A stretch of 64,000 nucleotides of DNA from the NCBI RefSeq assembly GCF_024346375.1, contig NZ_JAGQCV010000001.1, positions 124,001 through 188,000 on the forward strand. The letters are read 5' to 3'. Position numbers and translations under genes: made by a program. Below, piece by piece: positions 1 to 7,614 of this stretch; the first letter of the stretch is position 1, and each line of letters opens with the position of its first letter. This stretch comes from Synechococcus sp. ATX 2A4. Its GTDB lineage: Bacteria; Cyanobacteriota; Cyanobacteriia; PCC-6307; Cyanobiaceae. Under the pieces are notes generated by a model that was not told where the DNA came from, did no database searches, and saw nothing but the letters and a program-made list of their open reading frames with translations.

Positions 1-79
1 AAAGCTGATCGTGAAGTTGAGTGATTAGCCCAGGAGGCAACGGTACGCGCTCCCCTATCTGGCCTGCATCTCGATGCGG

Positions 80-406
80 CTAAAGGTAGTCCTGAATGTC
101 ATAGCGCTCTCTCAGGCAGATCTTAATGGGGCTTATCAGTGTTCCATCTGCATGGCAAGCAAGAACAAACAACGAGTCTTCTGAGACAATACGTAATTTA
201 TCGTTTACAACTATAGGCTCGCCGGTGTCATTGTATAGAAACTTCCAATAGGTCGGAAGGTCTGGTGTGTTCGGAGTGTGAATCAGGCGTTTGTCGCGAA
301 ACTCATCAATGATTGCAGGCATAACAAACCTGTTGAAGGTTGAGTACAGCATGGGATTCCTGTGTTTGGATTCGAGCATATGAAGTAGCCAGTTCGCATG
401 GCTCAT
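80..406 (-). CDS. hypothetical protein at the distal end of the CRISPR array
   Basis: This 108-residue reading frame is not recognised. It has a balanced composition (MSHANWLLHMLESK start, aromatic residues spread throughout) and shows no signal peptide, membrane segment or catalytic motif. Its base composition is clearly more AT-rich than the core genes to the right, which suggests recent acquisition. It lies just beyond the degenerate, leader-distal end of the array, on the same strand as the crRNA precursor, so it may be read by transcripts leaving the array. It could also be the tail of a longer gene broken at the left edge. The coding call rests on composition only. Confidence 0.45.
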   Translation of the reverse strand: MSHANWLLHMLESKHRNPMLYSTFNRFVMPAIIDEFRDKRLIHTPNTPDLPTYWKFLYNDTGEPIVVNDKLRIVSEDSLFVLACHADGTLISPIKICLRERYDIQDYL

Positions 407-469
407 TTGGCGTCCCTTGCGAGTAGTGATCCACTGAGAGCATCAGTAGACCTTTCTTGCAAGCAACTT

Positions 470-1471
470 CTTCCCTATCAATAGGTGTCACCAGCGAGTG
501 GCGATCCTCTCAGCAAAGGCCCTCTCCGAGGGAGCAGTGGACAGTGTTTCCACTCAATAGGTGTCACCAGCGAGTGGTGACTCTGGAACAATTAGAGTTT
601 ATTGGTATGAAATTACTCGTTTCCAATCAATAGGTGTCACCAGCGAGTGGTGACAGGGGATCCGTTTTGGACGACGGAGCGGACGTTCCGAGGTTTCCAA
701 TCGATAGGTGTCACCAAAGAGTGGTGACTCCTATCGTGATCAATCGCGATGGAGAATACGATCTTCCTGAGTTTCCAATCAATAGGTGTCACCAGCGAGT
801 GGTGACCATTATCCTCACATTAATTCTATTGTTCATAGGAGCTCGTTTCCAATGAATAGGTGTCACCAGCAAGTGGTGACCAAGCGTCGACCTTCCTGAG
901 CCAGGGCCTAGCCCGATGGTTTCCAATGAATAGGTGTCACCAGCGAGTGGTGACCCTTCAACGGAAAGAGTGGTGGTATCGGGTAAGAAGTTTCCAATGA
1001 ATAGGTGTCACCAGCGAGTGGTGACGCTCTGGTCAATATCGGGTGATGGGTTTCAATCCCACTGTTTCCAATGAATAGGTGTCACCAGCGAGTGGTGACT
1101 GGTTGACACTGGCGGAGAAGGTGGCGTGCAATCAGTGGTTTCCAATGAATAGGTGTCACCAGCGAGTGGTGACCCCTTCGACATTCGCTGCCAGTTCGCT
1201 TGTGACCTGGGCGTTTCCAATGAATAGGTGTCACCAGCGAGTGGTGACCCCGGTCGCCAAGCCACCCTCAATGAGAGCGGCCGTATCCTGTTTCCAATGA
1301 ATAGGTGTCACCAGCGAGTGGTGACTCCCGTCGGGGTGGTGGATGGAGGACGCGGATCCGCACAGTTTCCAATGAATAGGTGTCACCAGCGAGTGGTGAC
1401 TGGTATTCTGAACCCAACACATCCCCCCCGGACGCGTTTCCAATGAATAGGTGTCACCAGCGAGTGGTGAC
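470..1471 (-). CRISPR. CRISPR array, 14 repeats and 13 spacers, type III-B-like repeat
   Basis: Thirteen 36-bp repeats start at 546, 619, 693, 771, 845, 919, 990, 1064, 1138, 1213, 1290, 1365 and 1436, and a degenerate one at 470. Spacers are 35-42 bp. Read on the minus strand, the repeat opens with the hairpin GTCACCA-CTCGC-TGGTGAC and ends in ATTGGAAAC. As I recall it, the Synechocystis 6803 CRISPR3 (type III-B) repeat shares the GTC-CCACTCG start and the ATTGGAAAC end. The leader is on the right: repeats from 919 rightward are identical, while those at 470-880 carry substitutions. crRNA therefore runs on the minus strand, away from cas2. No cas6 is present. In Synechocystis the related array is processed by RNase E, which may also apply here. 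Confidence 0.97.
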
Positions 1472-1740
1472 AGCGGCCCCCGAGAGGGCCTGCGCGGCAG
1501 GCGATCCGAAGACCGTTTGCGCACCCCTCCACTATGGGCACCCTTATGCGGTGCGTCAACCCTGTGGAAAACGCTGAGATCCATTGCGCTGCAGGCCAGC
1601 GCGCAGGATCACGCCAACACTGGGGTTCTGGACGACCGCCGGGGTGCGCGCGGCGGATCGAAACGGCCCAGGGCTCTGTTGCCAACCGTTCTGCCCTGTG
1701 GGTTCTCTGCGCACCCCCTGGCCGTTCCGGTGATCCCGGC
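1472..1740 (-). other. CRISPR leader
   Basis: This gene-free stretch lies between the youngest repeat and the end of cas2. A diverged copy covers 6280 to about 6520 next to an orphan repeat. Shared blocks include the hexamer pair of the promoter, the segment around 1560-1590, and the repeat-adjacent segment around 1476-1487. Conservation of both leaders marks it as functional sequence for transcription and, formerly, for integration of spacers. Reading frames that appear across it and across the repeats are artefacts. Confidence 0.85.
1531..1559 (-). promoter_or_regulatory. leader promoter of the CRISPR array
   Basis: On the minus strand a TTGACG -35 element (1554-1559) is followed after exactly 17 bp by CATAGT (1531-1536). 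Transcription would begin near 1524, about 50 nt before the first repeat. The same two hexamers at the same spacing occur in the second leader at 6339-6367. The spacer between them holds an inverted repeat (GCACC/GGTGC), which could be an operator. Confidence 0.7.
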
Positions 1741-2022
1741 TCAGATCACCTTGTCCTGCCAGACGGGCAGCTCCACCTCCCGCCCCAGCTGCAATGGCTC
1801 GGCGGCCCGTGCAGGCAGCGCCCAGAGCCGCAGGCTGTCGGCCGGTTCGGCGATGCTCTCCAGCCTCTGCCGCAGCCGGCGCAGCTGGTGGGGCCGCAAC
1901 CGGCATTCGAACACGCTCCACTGCAGGCGCACCCCATAGCCCTCCAGCAACTTGGCCAGCTTGCGGCGCCGTTTGTTACTGGGGCTGTCGTAGGCGATCA
2001 CCCAGAGTTGTTCCTCGCTCAT
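1741..2022 (-). CDS. cas2: CRISPR-associated endonuclease Cas2
   Basis: This is a 93-residue Cas2 of normal length. It has the N-terminal ferredoxin-like strand LWVIAYDSPSNKRRRKLAKL, where the Asp after IAY is the conserved metal-site residue, followed by the EGYGVRLQWSVFEC segment that is the classical Cas2 core. Cas2 joins Cas1 in the integrase that inserts new spacers. Its ATG overlaps the TGA of the upstream cas1 remnant, so the pair was translationally coupled. The gene looks intact, but cas1 beside it is not, so local spacer acquisition is probably off unless another Cas1 acts with it. A truncated relative lies at 6521-6613. Confidence 0.95.
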   Translation of the reverse strand: MSEEQLWVIAYDSPSNKRRRKLAKLLEGYGVRLQWSVFECRLRPHQLRRLRQRLESIAEPADSLRLWALPARAAEPLQLGREVELPVWQDKVI

Positions 2023-2680
2023 CGCCGCAGTGGCACCTGCAGGGGGCGATCGGGATCATCCACCCAGCGGGCGAAGCTCTGCACCAGCTGATCGAGCAGT
2101 TCCCAGCGCGGGCCGGTGTTGCCATCGCACAACAGGATCGGCTCGGCCATGAACGCCGACCAGGCCTGCAGCCACAGGCGCCGGCCGGCCTCGGAGAGAT
2201 ACACACCGCCAGCGTTGGGCTCAAAGTGCACCTCGGCCCGCAACTGTCCGCTGCGGATCAGTTGTCCGTGGAAGGGATCCACCAGGTAGGTGCGCAGCGG
2301 TTCGATCAGATCCGACACCAACGCTGCATGGCGGGCCGATCCCACATGCAGCACCCCGGTGTAAGGATCGAGCCCGCGCAGCTCCACCCTCAGCAGCAGG
2401 GCATTCCACAGCACGCCATAGCCGAAGCCGCAGAGGGCATCGAACGGTGTGCGCGGAGGCCGCCGGCTGCGCACCGCAAAGCCGAAGCCATCGCCCTCCA
2501 GCAGGTTGCCGAGGCTGCGGAAGTAGAGAGCTGCCGCAGCGAGGAGTCCACCCCGGTCCGGCCGCCTCTGCGCGTGAACCGCTGCAGCACCACACGGCTA
2601 TTGGCGATCTTGCCGGCGGTGCCGTGGGAGCGCAGCAGATAGAGGGTTCCCTGGGGCGGGCTGTTTGGAGATGGTCCGTT
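2019..2680 (-). pseudogene. cas1: cas1 remnant, 5'-truncated and frameshifted
   Basis: The frame at 2019-2474 encodes the C-terminal Cas1 domain: the stretch RTPFDALCGFGYGVLWNAL, then the HVGSARHAALVSDLIEPLR segment that carries the active-site His region. It continues upstream without a stop as AALYFRSLGNLLEGDGF. The preceding conserved part, GKIANSRVVLQRF, lies in a different frame around 2590-2615, so a frameshift sits near 2570-2590. The first 100 or so residues of a normal Cas1 of about 330 residues are missing. Homology stops near 2660-2690, just before the divergent gene starting at 2758. An active Cas1 cannot be made from this copy without both a frameshift and a new N-terminus. Confidence 0.88.
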
Positions 2681-2757
2681 GGTCGTTCGCACGGGCTCTC
2701 ATCCATCAACGCGTGTCCCGGTGCAGGATTCCTATCCACCCGGTTACTGCAACGGCG

Positions 2758-3828
2758 ATGGCCACGTCCCTGCGCTTTCACCTGCTGATCGGCCCGCCGC
2801 TCAGCGGCAAAACACCGTTGGCGAGCCGTTTGGTGTCGCGTCTTGAGGCGCGTGGCCGTGAGGCTTTGGAGTTGACGGTCAGTGAGGCCCTTCAGGAGGA
2901 GCTGGAGTGGATGCCATTGCAGGAATCTTTCATCCTGACGTTCTTCCGGAAAGCGGCAGGTCTGGCGCCTATCGCCGGCATGCGCCCCGGCGGTATGGAT
3001 CCGCTGGATGTCGTGATCGATGGAACGGCGATAACCCGCGCTCAGCGATTGCGGTACATGCAGATGGTCGATCAGGCGGTCCCGATCGAATGGATCGGCT
3101 GGTGGCTGCACACGCCGCTGGACATCTGCCTGCGGCGGAACAGCAGGCGGCCCTCAGCCACCATGTCGCGTCAGGCCATTATCGAGGCCTTTTGGCAGCT
3201 GAGGGATCGCAGGGCACTGCCGTCGATCGAGGAAGGATTCAGCGCCCTTGTGCAGCTCGACCCGTTCGAATTCTTCGGCAAAAATGATGGTGATGCGATC
3301 GACCAGGTTCTGGATCTCATCCTCGATGACCTTCCAGCTTGCTGCGCTGATGTGGCGGCCCAGCGGCAGGGGTTGCAGCTGCATGCCTATTCCCGTCTGA
3401 TCGAATTCGAACGGTTGATGCAGCACCTCTCGATCCGACTCAACGTCTCGCACGGGAGCGAGCTGAGCCCGGGCATCTCTGAGCCCTCAGACAGGAGTCG
3501 ACTCCGGATCATGGCCCACACTGAGGCAGAAGATCTTGACTGGATGTTGAACAACAGGCTGATATTGCCACGGGTGCTCGGCCAGAGCTCAGCTCCCATC
3601 CACGCTCCCGAGCCGCCGGAACGTACCCGTCTGCACTGGGGCGGTTGGCATCGCTACGCCGATGCCAGGGCTTTTGAGATGTTGATGGAGGAACTGCGAC
3701 TGTATATGTACAGCTCACAGGATGAGCCCCACCCATCCAGCGCCGACCTGCAGGAGCTGATCGCTCGCTACAGCCTTCAGCCTTGGGATTCTGACAGGGT
3801 GCTCGGGGAACGGCACAGCCAGCCATGA
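2758..3828 (+). CDS. P-loop kinase-like protein (short form without WYL domain)
   Basis: This 356-residue protein has an N-terminal P-loop domain of the polynucleotide-kinase/zeta-toxin type, with Walker A GPPLSGKT at residues 12-19. The signatures EWIGWWLHTPLDIC and HAYSRLIEFERLMQHL are shared with the larger genes at 8908 and 14517. It ends where those proteins continue into wHTH and WYL domains, so it is either a natural short form or a truncated relative. The Asp that follows the second strand in active kinases of this type is replaced (LTVSEAL), so phosphotransfer is doubtful. I chose the ATG at 2758 because MATSLRFHLLIGPP aligns with the paralogue's start. Its stop overlaps the start of the kinase-like remnant downstream (ATGA). 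Confidence 0.75.
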   Translation: MATSLRFHLLIGPPLSGKTPLASRLVSRLEARGREALELTVSEALQEELEWMPLQESFILTFFRKAAGLAPIAGMRPGGMDPLDVVIDGTAITRAQRLRYMQMVDQAVPIEWIGWWLHTPLDICLRRNSRRPSATMSRQAIIEAFWQLRDRRALPSIEEGFSALVQLDPFEFFGKNDGDAIDQVLDLILDDLPACCADVAAQRQGLQLHAYSRLIEFERLMQHLSIRLNVSHGSELSPGISEPSDRSRLRIMAHTEAEDLDWMLNNRLILPRVLGQSSAPIHAPEPPERTRLHWGGWHRYADARAFEMLMEELRLYMYSSQDEPHPSSADLQELIARYSLQPWDSDRVLGERHSQP

Positions 3829-4405
3829 CTCCAACTGAACCCAGCCCACTGCAGATCTACGAGCGGGTCAGCCAGGCGGGCAGCTTCGCCAGCCGCGCCG
3901 GCCGAGGCACGATGTCGGTGGTGCGGGAGTTCATCATCACCGAACATCTGCGCGGCACCGGTGTGGTTCCGCAGGTGGACCTGGACGAGGGGCTCTATGG
4001 CTACCCGTTGAGCTTCCAGATGGAGAAGATCAACAACGGCGGCACCCTGCAGGACTGGCTGGAGTTCCACAGCCTGTCGCCCATCCCGAGGCTGGTGTGG
4101 GCGGAGATCTTCCAGGGGGTGAGTGAGGGGATCCGTGCGGCCGCCGGCTCCGGCCCCACATCATCGATTTCGGTGTGGCCGTGATGGACGAGGAGCCGTT
4201 CGAAGCCCTGGCCCATGGCTTCGGCCTGCCCGATGTGGTGGCCGAATCGCAGCACTGGTTTGAGCGCCAGATCCGGCCCCGCTACGACGACCCCAGCGAT
4301 GAAAAGGCCTTCCTGATCAGCGACATTCAGGAGTGGATCAACACCCTCAACATTCAGGATCTCGATGGCCCGCTGGAGGGCTTCCGCCGCGGGCTGCGCA
4401 CCTGA
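3825..4405 (+). pseudogene. protein-kinase-like gene, frameshifted and missing its catalytic loop
   Basis: The first frame (3825-4184, 119 residues) reads like a small-kinase N-lobe and hinge: REFIITEHL followed by PLSFQMEKINNGGTLQDWL. The second frame (to 4405) opens with HIIDFGVAVMDEE, a DFG-type metal-binding motif, and an acidic C-terminal tail with LISDIQEWINTLNIQDL. The frames join near 4135-4160, and no HRD-type catalytic loop lies between the hinge helix and DFG. An internal deletion of roughly 20-25 codons with loss of frame explains this. The ATG overlaps the stop of the upstream P-loop gene, which implies former co-translation. The kinase assignment is by motif only. A sequencing error would explain the frame change but not the missing loop. 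Confidence 0.55.
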
Positions 4406-4537
4406 CCGAAACCGAATCCGGCGAACACCCCATGAAGGGGACGGCGAACTCCGCAGGAAAATGCCGGCAAAAGCAGCATCAAAGCGGCGGCGAAAGCAGC
4501 AGTAAGCTGTCGGCATCCACACCATCGAGTCGCAGGG

Positions 4538-5791
4538 ATGCCGGCGTATCGCCCCCGAACCGTCGATGGCGAACTGCTGGATCAGCTCCGGTCCGCAGGG
4601 GCGGTGGTGATCGAGGGACCCAAGGCCTGCGGCAAGACCATGACGGCGACCCAGCAGGCGGCTTCCAGGGTGCTCCTGGACGTTGACCTCGCGGCTCGGC
4701 AGGCAATGGCCGTTGACCCAGCGCTGGTTCTGGCAGGCGCCAGGCCGCGTCTGCTGGATGAATGGCAGGTGGAACCTGGGCTGTGGAATCAGGTGAGGCG
4801 GGCCGTGGATGCCGCGGATCAGCCAGGCCAGTTTCTGCTGACTGGATCGTCGGTGCCGGCCGATGACGCTGATCGCCACACCGGCGCTGGGCGGTTCTCC
4901 TTCCTGCGGATGCGTCCGATGACCCTTTTCGAAGCAGGTGTCTCCGCGGGTGGGGTGTCGCTGCGGCAGCTGTTCGCGGGTGAGACCCCACGATCGGCCG
5001 ATCCCGGCCTCACGGTGCAGGATCTCTGCGCCCTGATCAGCGTCGGCGGCTGGCCGGCACAACAGGGCCGGCCGGTGAAGGCGGCGCTGCGGGCCGCCCG
5101 CGACTACCTGGAACAGGTGCGGCAGGTGGACATCAGCCGGGTGGGGGAGCATCGCCGCGATCCCGTCAAGGTTGGGACCCTGCTGCGGGCCCTTGGGCGG
5201 CATTCGGCCACGGAGGCGCGCCTGGCCACCCTGGCCGCCGATGCGGTAAGTGGGGGCGCGGCACTGGATGAGCGCACCGTGACCGACTACCTGCAGGCGC
5301 TGGAGCGGCTGATGGTGATCGAGGATCAACCCGCCTGGGCCCCCCATCTGCGCTCCAGAGCAAGGCTGCGCAAGGCACCGAAACGGCATTTCGTGGATCC
5401 CTCACTGGCTGTGGCAGCGCTGGGCGCTGGCCCGGAGCGGCTGCTGGCGGATCTGGAGTTGTTGGGTCTGCTGTTCGAATCCCTGGTGATCAGGGATCTG
5501 CGGGTGTGTAGCCAGCCGTTGGATGGGGAGGTGCTCCATTACCGCGATCACTACGGTGTGGAGGTGGATGCAATCGTGCAGCTGCGCGACGGCCGCTGGG
5601 GAGCAATCGAAATCAAGCTGGGCGAAGGGCAGGTGGAGCAGGCGGCCACCGGCCTGCTTCACTTCACCCGCCAGATCGACACGAGCCGAACCGGCCGGCC
5701 GAGTTTCCTCGCCGTGATCTGCGGCAAGGGCTATGGCTATCGGCGTGAGGATGGGGTTGTGGTGGTGCCGGTAGGGGCGTTGGGGCCCTGA
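4538..5791 (+). CDS. AAA_14/DUF4143 family ATP-binding protein
   Basis: This 417-residue protein has the standard two-domain layout of the AAA_14-DUF4143 family. Walker A IEGPKACGKTMTA is near residue 25, followed by RPRLLDEWQVEPGLWNQVRRA (Walker B-like LLDEWQ) and the sensor segment FLLTGSSVPADD. The C-terminal DUF4143 part has LGLLFESLVIRDLRV and the restriction-like core HYRDHYGVEVDAIVQ...AIEIKLG, whose E-V-D...E-I-K spacing resembles a PD-(D/E)xK nuclease fold. Members are scattered through bacterial accessory regions and their cellular role is unsettled. The gene is intact in an island with several broken neighbours. The 130 bp before it hold no recognisable gene. Confidence 0.85.
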   Translation: MPAYRPRTVDGELLDQLRSAGAVVIEGPKACGKTMTATQQAASRVLLDVDLAARQAMAVDPALVLAGARPRLLDEWQVEPGLWNQVRRAVDAADQPGQFLLTGSSVPADDADRHTGAGRFSFLRMRPMTLFEAGVSAGGVSLRQLFAGETPRSADPGLTVQDLCALISVGGWPAQQGRPVKAALRAARDYLEQVRQVDISRVGEHRRDPVKVGTLLRALGRHSATEARLATLAADAVSGGAALDERTVTDYLQALERLMVIEDQPAWAPHLRSRARLRKAPKRHFVDPSLAVAALGAGPERLLADLELLGLLFESLVIRDLRVCSQPLDGEVLHYRDHYGVEVDAIVQLRDGRWGAIEIKLGEGQVEQAATGLLHFTRQIDTSRTGRPSFLAVICGKGYGYRREDGVVVVPVGALGP

Positions 5792-6243
5792 TCGCGGCTG
5801 CTGCGCTGGGCCCTTTCGATGTTCTGCGCGGCCACAGATTCCGTGGTCATTACCAGCTGGATATAGGCCTTGGGCTTCTCCATCTCGGCGCGAAGCTTCA
5901 ACTTGATGCGCTGACGGTAGGGATTGTCCGCCTGCGGTGGCGCGTCAGACAACCTGGCGCGCTGGTCAAGCTGTGCTATCTGTTGATCATGCTGTCCCGG
6001 TGCTGGCTGCGCCAGATCCGGTTCGCGGGCTTCTGCAGGTGGCCTGCTCCACCTCCCTGAACAACGGGCCGTCCAGGCCAGCCAGCTACTGCCGGGTGCG
6101 CCCCGAGAGACGCAGGGATCCGAGACGGCCATTGGTGGCCTCAGGCAGGATCTCCAGGAAGCTGTCGAACAGCGGCGCCTCCGCCGGGATGAAGCCGGGA
6201 ATGCGCCATTGAAAGCCGCTGCAGTCTGAAGAAGGCCGATATG
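5792..6243 (-). other. probable degraded coding sequence, origin unknown
   Basis: No intact gene is visible in these 450 bp. Two minus-strand frames give stretches that look like former protein: FQWRIPGFIPAEAPLFDSFL around 6110-6210, and ADNPYRQRIKLKLRAEMEKP around 5855-5925. They are in different frames and separated by low-quality sequence, as expected of a decayed gene. I do not recognise the family. The stretch lies where spacers of the second array should be, directly beyond the orphan repeat. Confidence 0.35.
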
Positions 6244-6279
6244 GCTTCCAATCAATTGGTGTCACCAGCGAGTGGTGAC
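6244..6279 (-). repeat. orphan CRISPR repeat beside a second leader
   Basis: This single 36-bp unit differs from the main-array consensus at only a few positions. It keeps both hairpin arms and carries AATCAA, the variant of the old end of the main array, instead of AATGAA. It joins a leader copy at 6280 in the same orientation as at 1471/1472. No second repeat follows at 6170-6205, so this is a one-repeat, spacer-less array. Confidence 0.93.
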
Positions 6280-6338
6280 AGTGGCCCCCGAGAGGGATTG
6301 CGCTGCAGGCTATCCGGAGACCGTTCTCGCACCCCTCC

Positions 6339-6367
6339 ACTATGGGCACCGCTTCGAAGCGCGTCAA
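6339..6367 (-). promoter_or_regulatory. promoter in the second CRISPR leader (leader copy 6280-6520)
   Basis: TTGACG (6362-6367) and CATAGT (6339-6344) are separated by 17 bp on the minus strand, exactly as in the first leader. The intervening 17 bp differ from the first copy and contain the palindrome CGCTTCGAAGCG. Flanking blocks are shared with 1472-1740 as far as about 6520, where the cas2 stub begins abruptly. Confidence 0.6.
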
Positions 6368-6520
6368 CCCTGTGGAAAACGCTGAGATCCATTGCGCCGC
6401 AGGCCCGCGCGCCGGATCACGCAAATACTGAGTTTTCAGCCGTTGGGTGGGGGGTGCGCGCTGGACTCACCGTGCACAGGTTTCTGCTCCCGGCCGTTTT
6501 GCCCTGTGGGCGTCCGCGCG

Positions 6521-6613
6521 CACGCCGTAGCCCTCCAGCAGCTTGGCCCGCTTGTGCCCTCGCCTTTTGCTGGGGCTCTCGTAGCCGATCACCCAGAGTT
6601 GCTCCTGGTTCAT
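6521..6613 (-). pseudogene. cas2: cas2 remnant, N-terminal third only
   Basis: Thirty-one codons beginning MNQEQLWVIGYESPSKRRGH and ending in AKLLEGYGV match the start of the intact Cas2 at 1741-2022. The homology then runs straight into leader sequence, so a deletion removed the last 60 or so codons. Immediately upstream the frame ...LRR-stop overlaps the ATG, the same ending as the cas1 remnant of the first module, so a second cas1 stood here too and was deleted almost completely. Confidence 0.88.
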
Positions 6614-6747
6614 CGCCGCAGGCCTGTGCTGTCTGTGGATGCAATCTGCGGGCCTCACGACCAGCCCCTTTGGTTCTTCGCAGGAAACTCCTGAAAAGAT
6701 CGGCGATCAACGAGATGGTGGCTTGGTACGCAACAGAGAGGCGAACC

Positions 6748-7614
6748 GTGACGGACAAACAGCTTCCAACTCTCCCAGACTCCAGTCAATCTGCTCGTCC
6801 CAAGGGCCGCACCGCTCGTCCCAGGCAGCCGGTGATTCGTCATCGCCCTGCCGAGGCGGCGCGACCCGTTCGCACCCGTGGTCAGGATCCCTTGCTCAGC
6901 GGCAAAGGCCCGCTCGCGTTGAGCAGCATCCACGGCGAAGTGGCCCAGTTCAGCGGCGTGGTGGATCGTTTCGGCGGCAAGCAGAAACTGGGCAAGATCG
7001 TGCCCACGCTCTGCGTGCGGTCCTTGCGCCATGTGGCCAGTGGCCGGGTGGTGGAGCCCGAGCACTGGTGGTTTCGCCTCAGCCAGGAGTGGAGTGAGCT
7101 CGGTCTGCAGCCCGGTGATGCCGTGCAGTTCACCGCCAAGGTGCACCACTGCACCAAAGGCTGGGTGGATCAGTGTCTCAGCGAAGGCGATCACGCATCG
7201 GTGCGCGATCAGGTTGTGGGATTTGCCGGCAACATTCGCTCCGTGGTGGTAACCCGCCGCTCCCCACGTCGCCTGGATCACGAGCTGCTGCTTCGCGAGC
7301 AGCTCCAGCAGCAGGAGGCGCGAATCAGCGCGGCCGATCAGGCACGGCTCAACCTTGAGGCCCAGGTGACTCAGGCACGGCTCTGCCTGGAGGCCCAGGT
7401 GGATCAGGCAGCGCGTGCCCTGGCGGCGCAGCAACGGCGCGCACTGTTGGCGGTGGTGTGCGCCCTTGGCCTTGGTTTCTCCGCAGGAAGGTTGGTGGGT
7501 TGGCGCATGGCCAGCCCTGGCGAGGCGGCCTCCATGGGGGCGGCGCCCCAAGCCAGCAGTGGGTTCCAACTCACGGAATCCGCTGTTGCCCCACCCGGAA
7601 GGAGTACCCCGTAA
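6748..7614 (+). CDS. OB-like domain protein with coiled coil and C-terminal membrane anchor
   Basis: This protein has about 288 residues. Residues 60-170 hold a compact beta-rich domain (HGEVAQFSGVVDRFGG, EPEHWWFRL, LQPGDAVQFTAKVHHCTKGW) shared with the gene at 13836. The GD-x-V-x-F-x-A-x-V...KG signature resembles small nucleic-acid-binding OB-like proteins seen on mobile elements. This is a pattern match, not a family assignment. Residues 180-230 are a coiled coil with tandem EAQV-QARL heptads, then a membrane helix (LLAVVCALGLGFSAG). I favour GTG at 6748 because it has an AGAGAGG box upstream. ATG at 6715 is the alternative. The 3' end overlaps the convergent gene by 44 bp. Confidence 0.65.
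   Translation: MTDKQLPTLPDSSQSARPKGRTARPRQPVIRHRPAEAARPVRTRGQDPLLSGKGPLALSSIHGEVAQFSGVVDRFGGKQKLGKIVPTLCVRSLRHVASGRVVEPEHWWFRLSQEWSELGLQPGDAVQFTAKVHHCTKGWVDQCLSEGDHASVRDQVVGFAGNIRSVVVTRRSPRRLDHELLLREQLQQQEARISAADQARLNLEAQVTQARLCLEAQVDQAARALAAQQRRALLAVVCALGLGFSAGRLVGWRMASPGEAASMGAAPQASSGFQLTESAVAPPGRSTP

Noticed and set aside
634-1584. Several overlapping frames with repeated CHQRVVT or SPASGD or GDTYSLET segments
   Set aside because: They are translations of the CRISPR repeats and spacers in all frames; no start signals or independent coding character.
6241-6747. A 169-codon N-terminal extension of the OB-like gene
   Set aside because: It runs antisense through the orphan repeat, leader and cas2 stub, which are better explained as CRISPR sequence.
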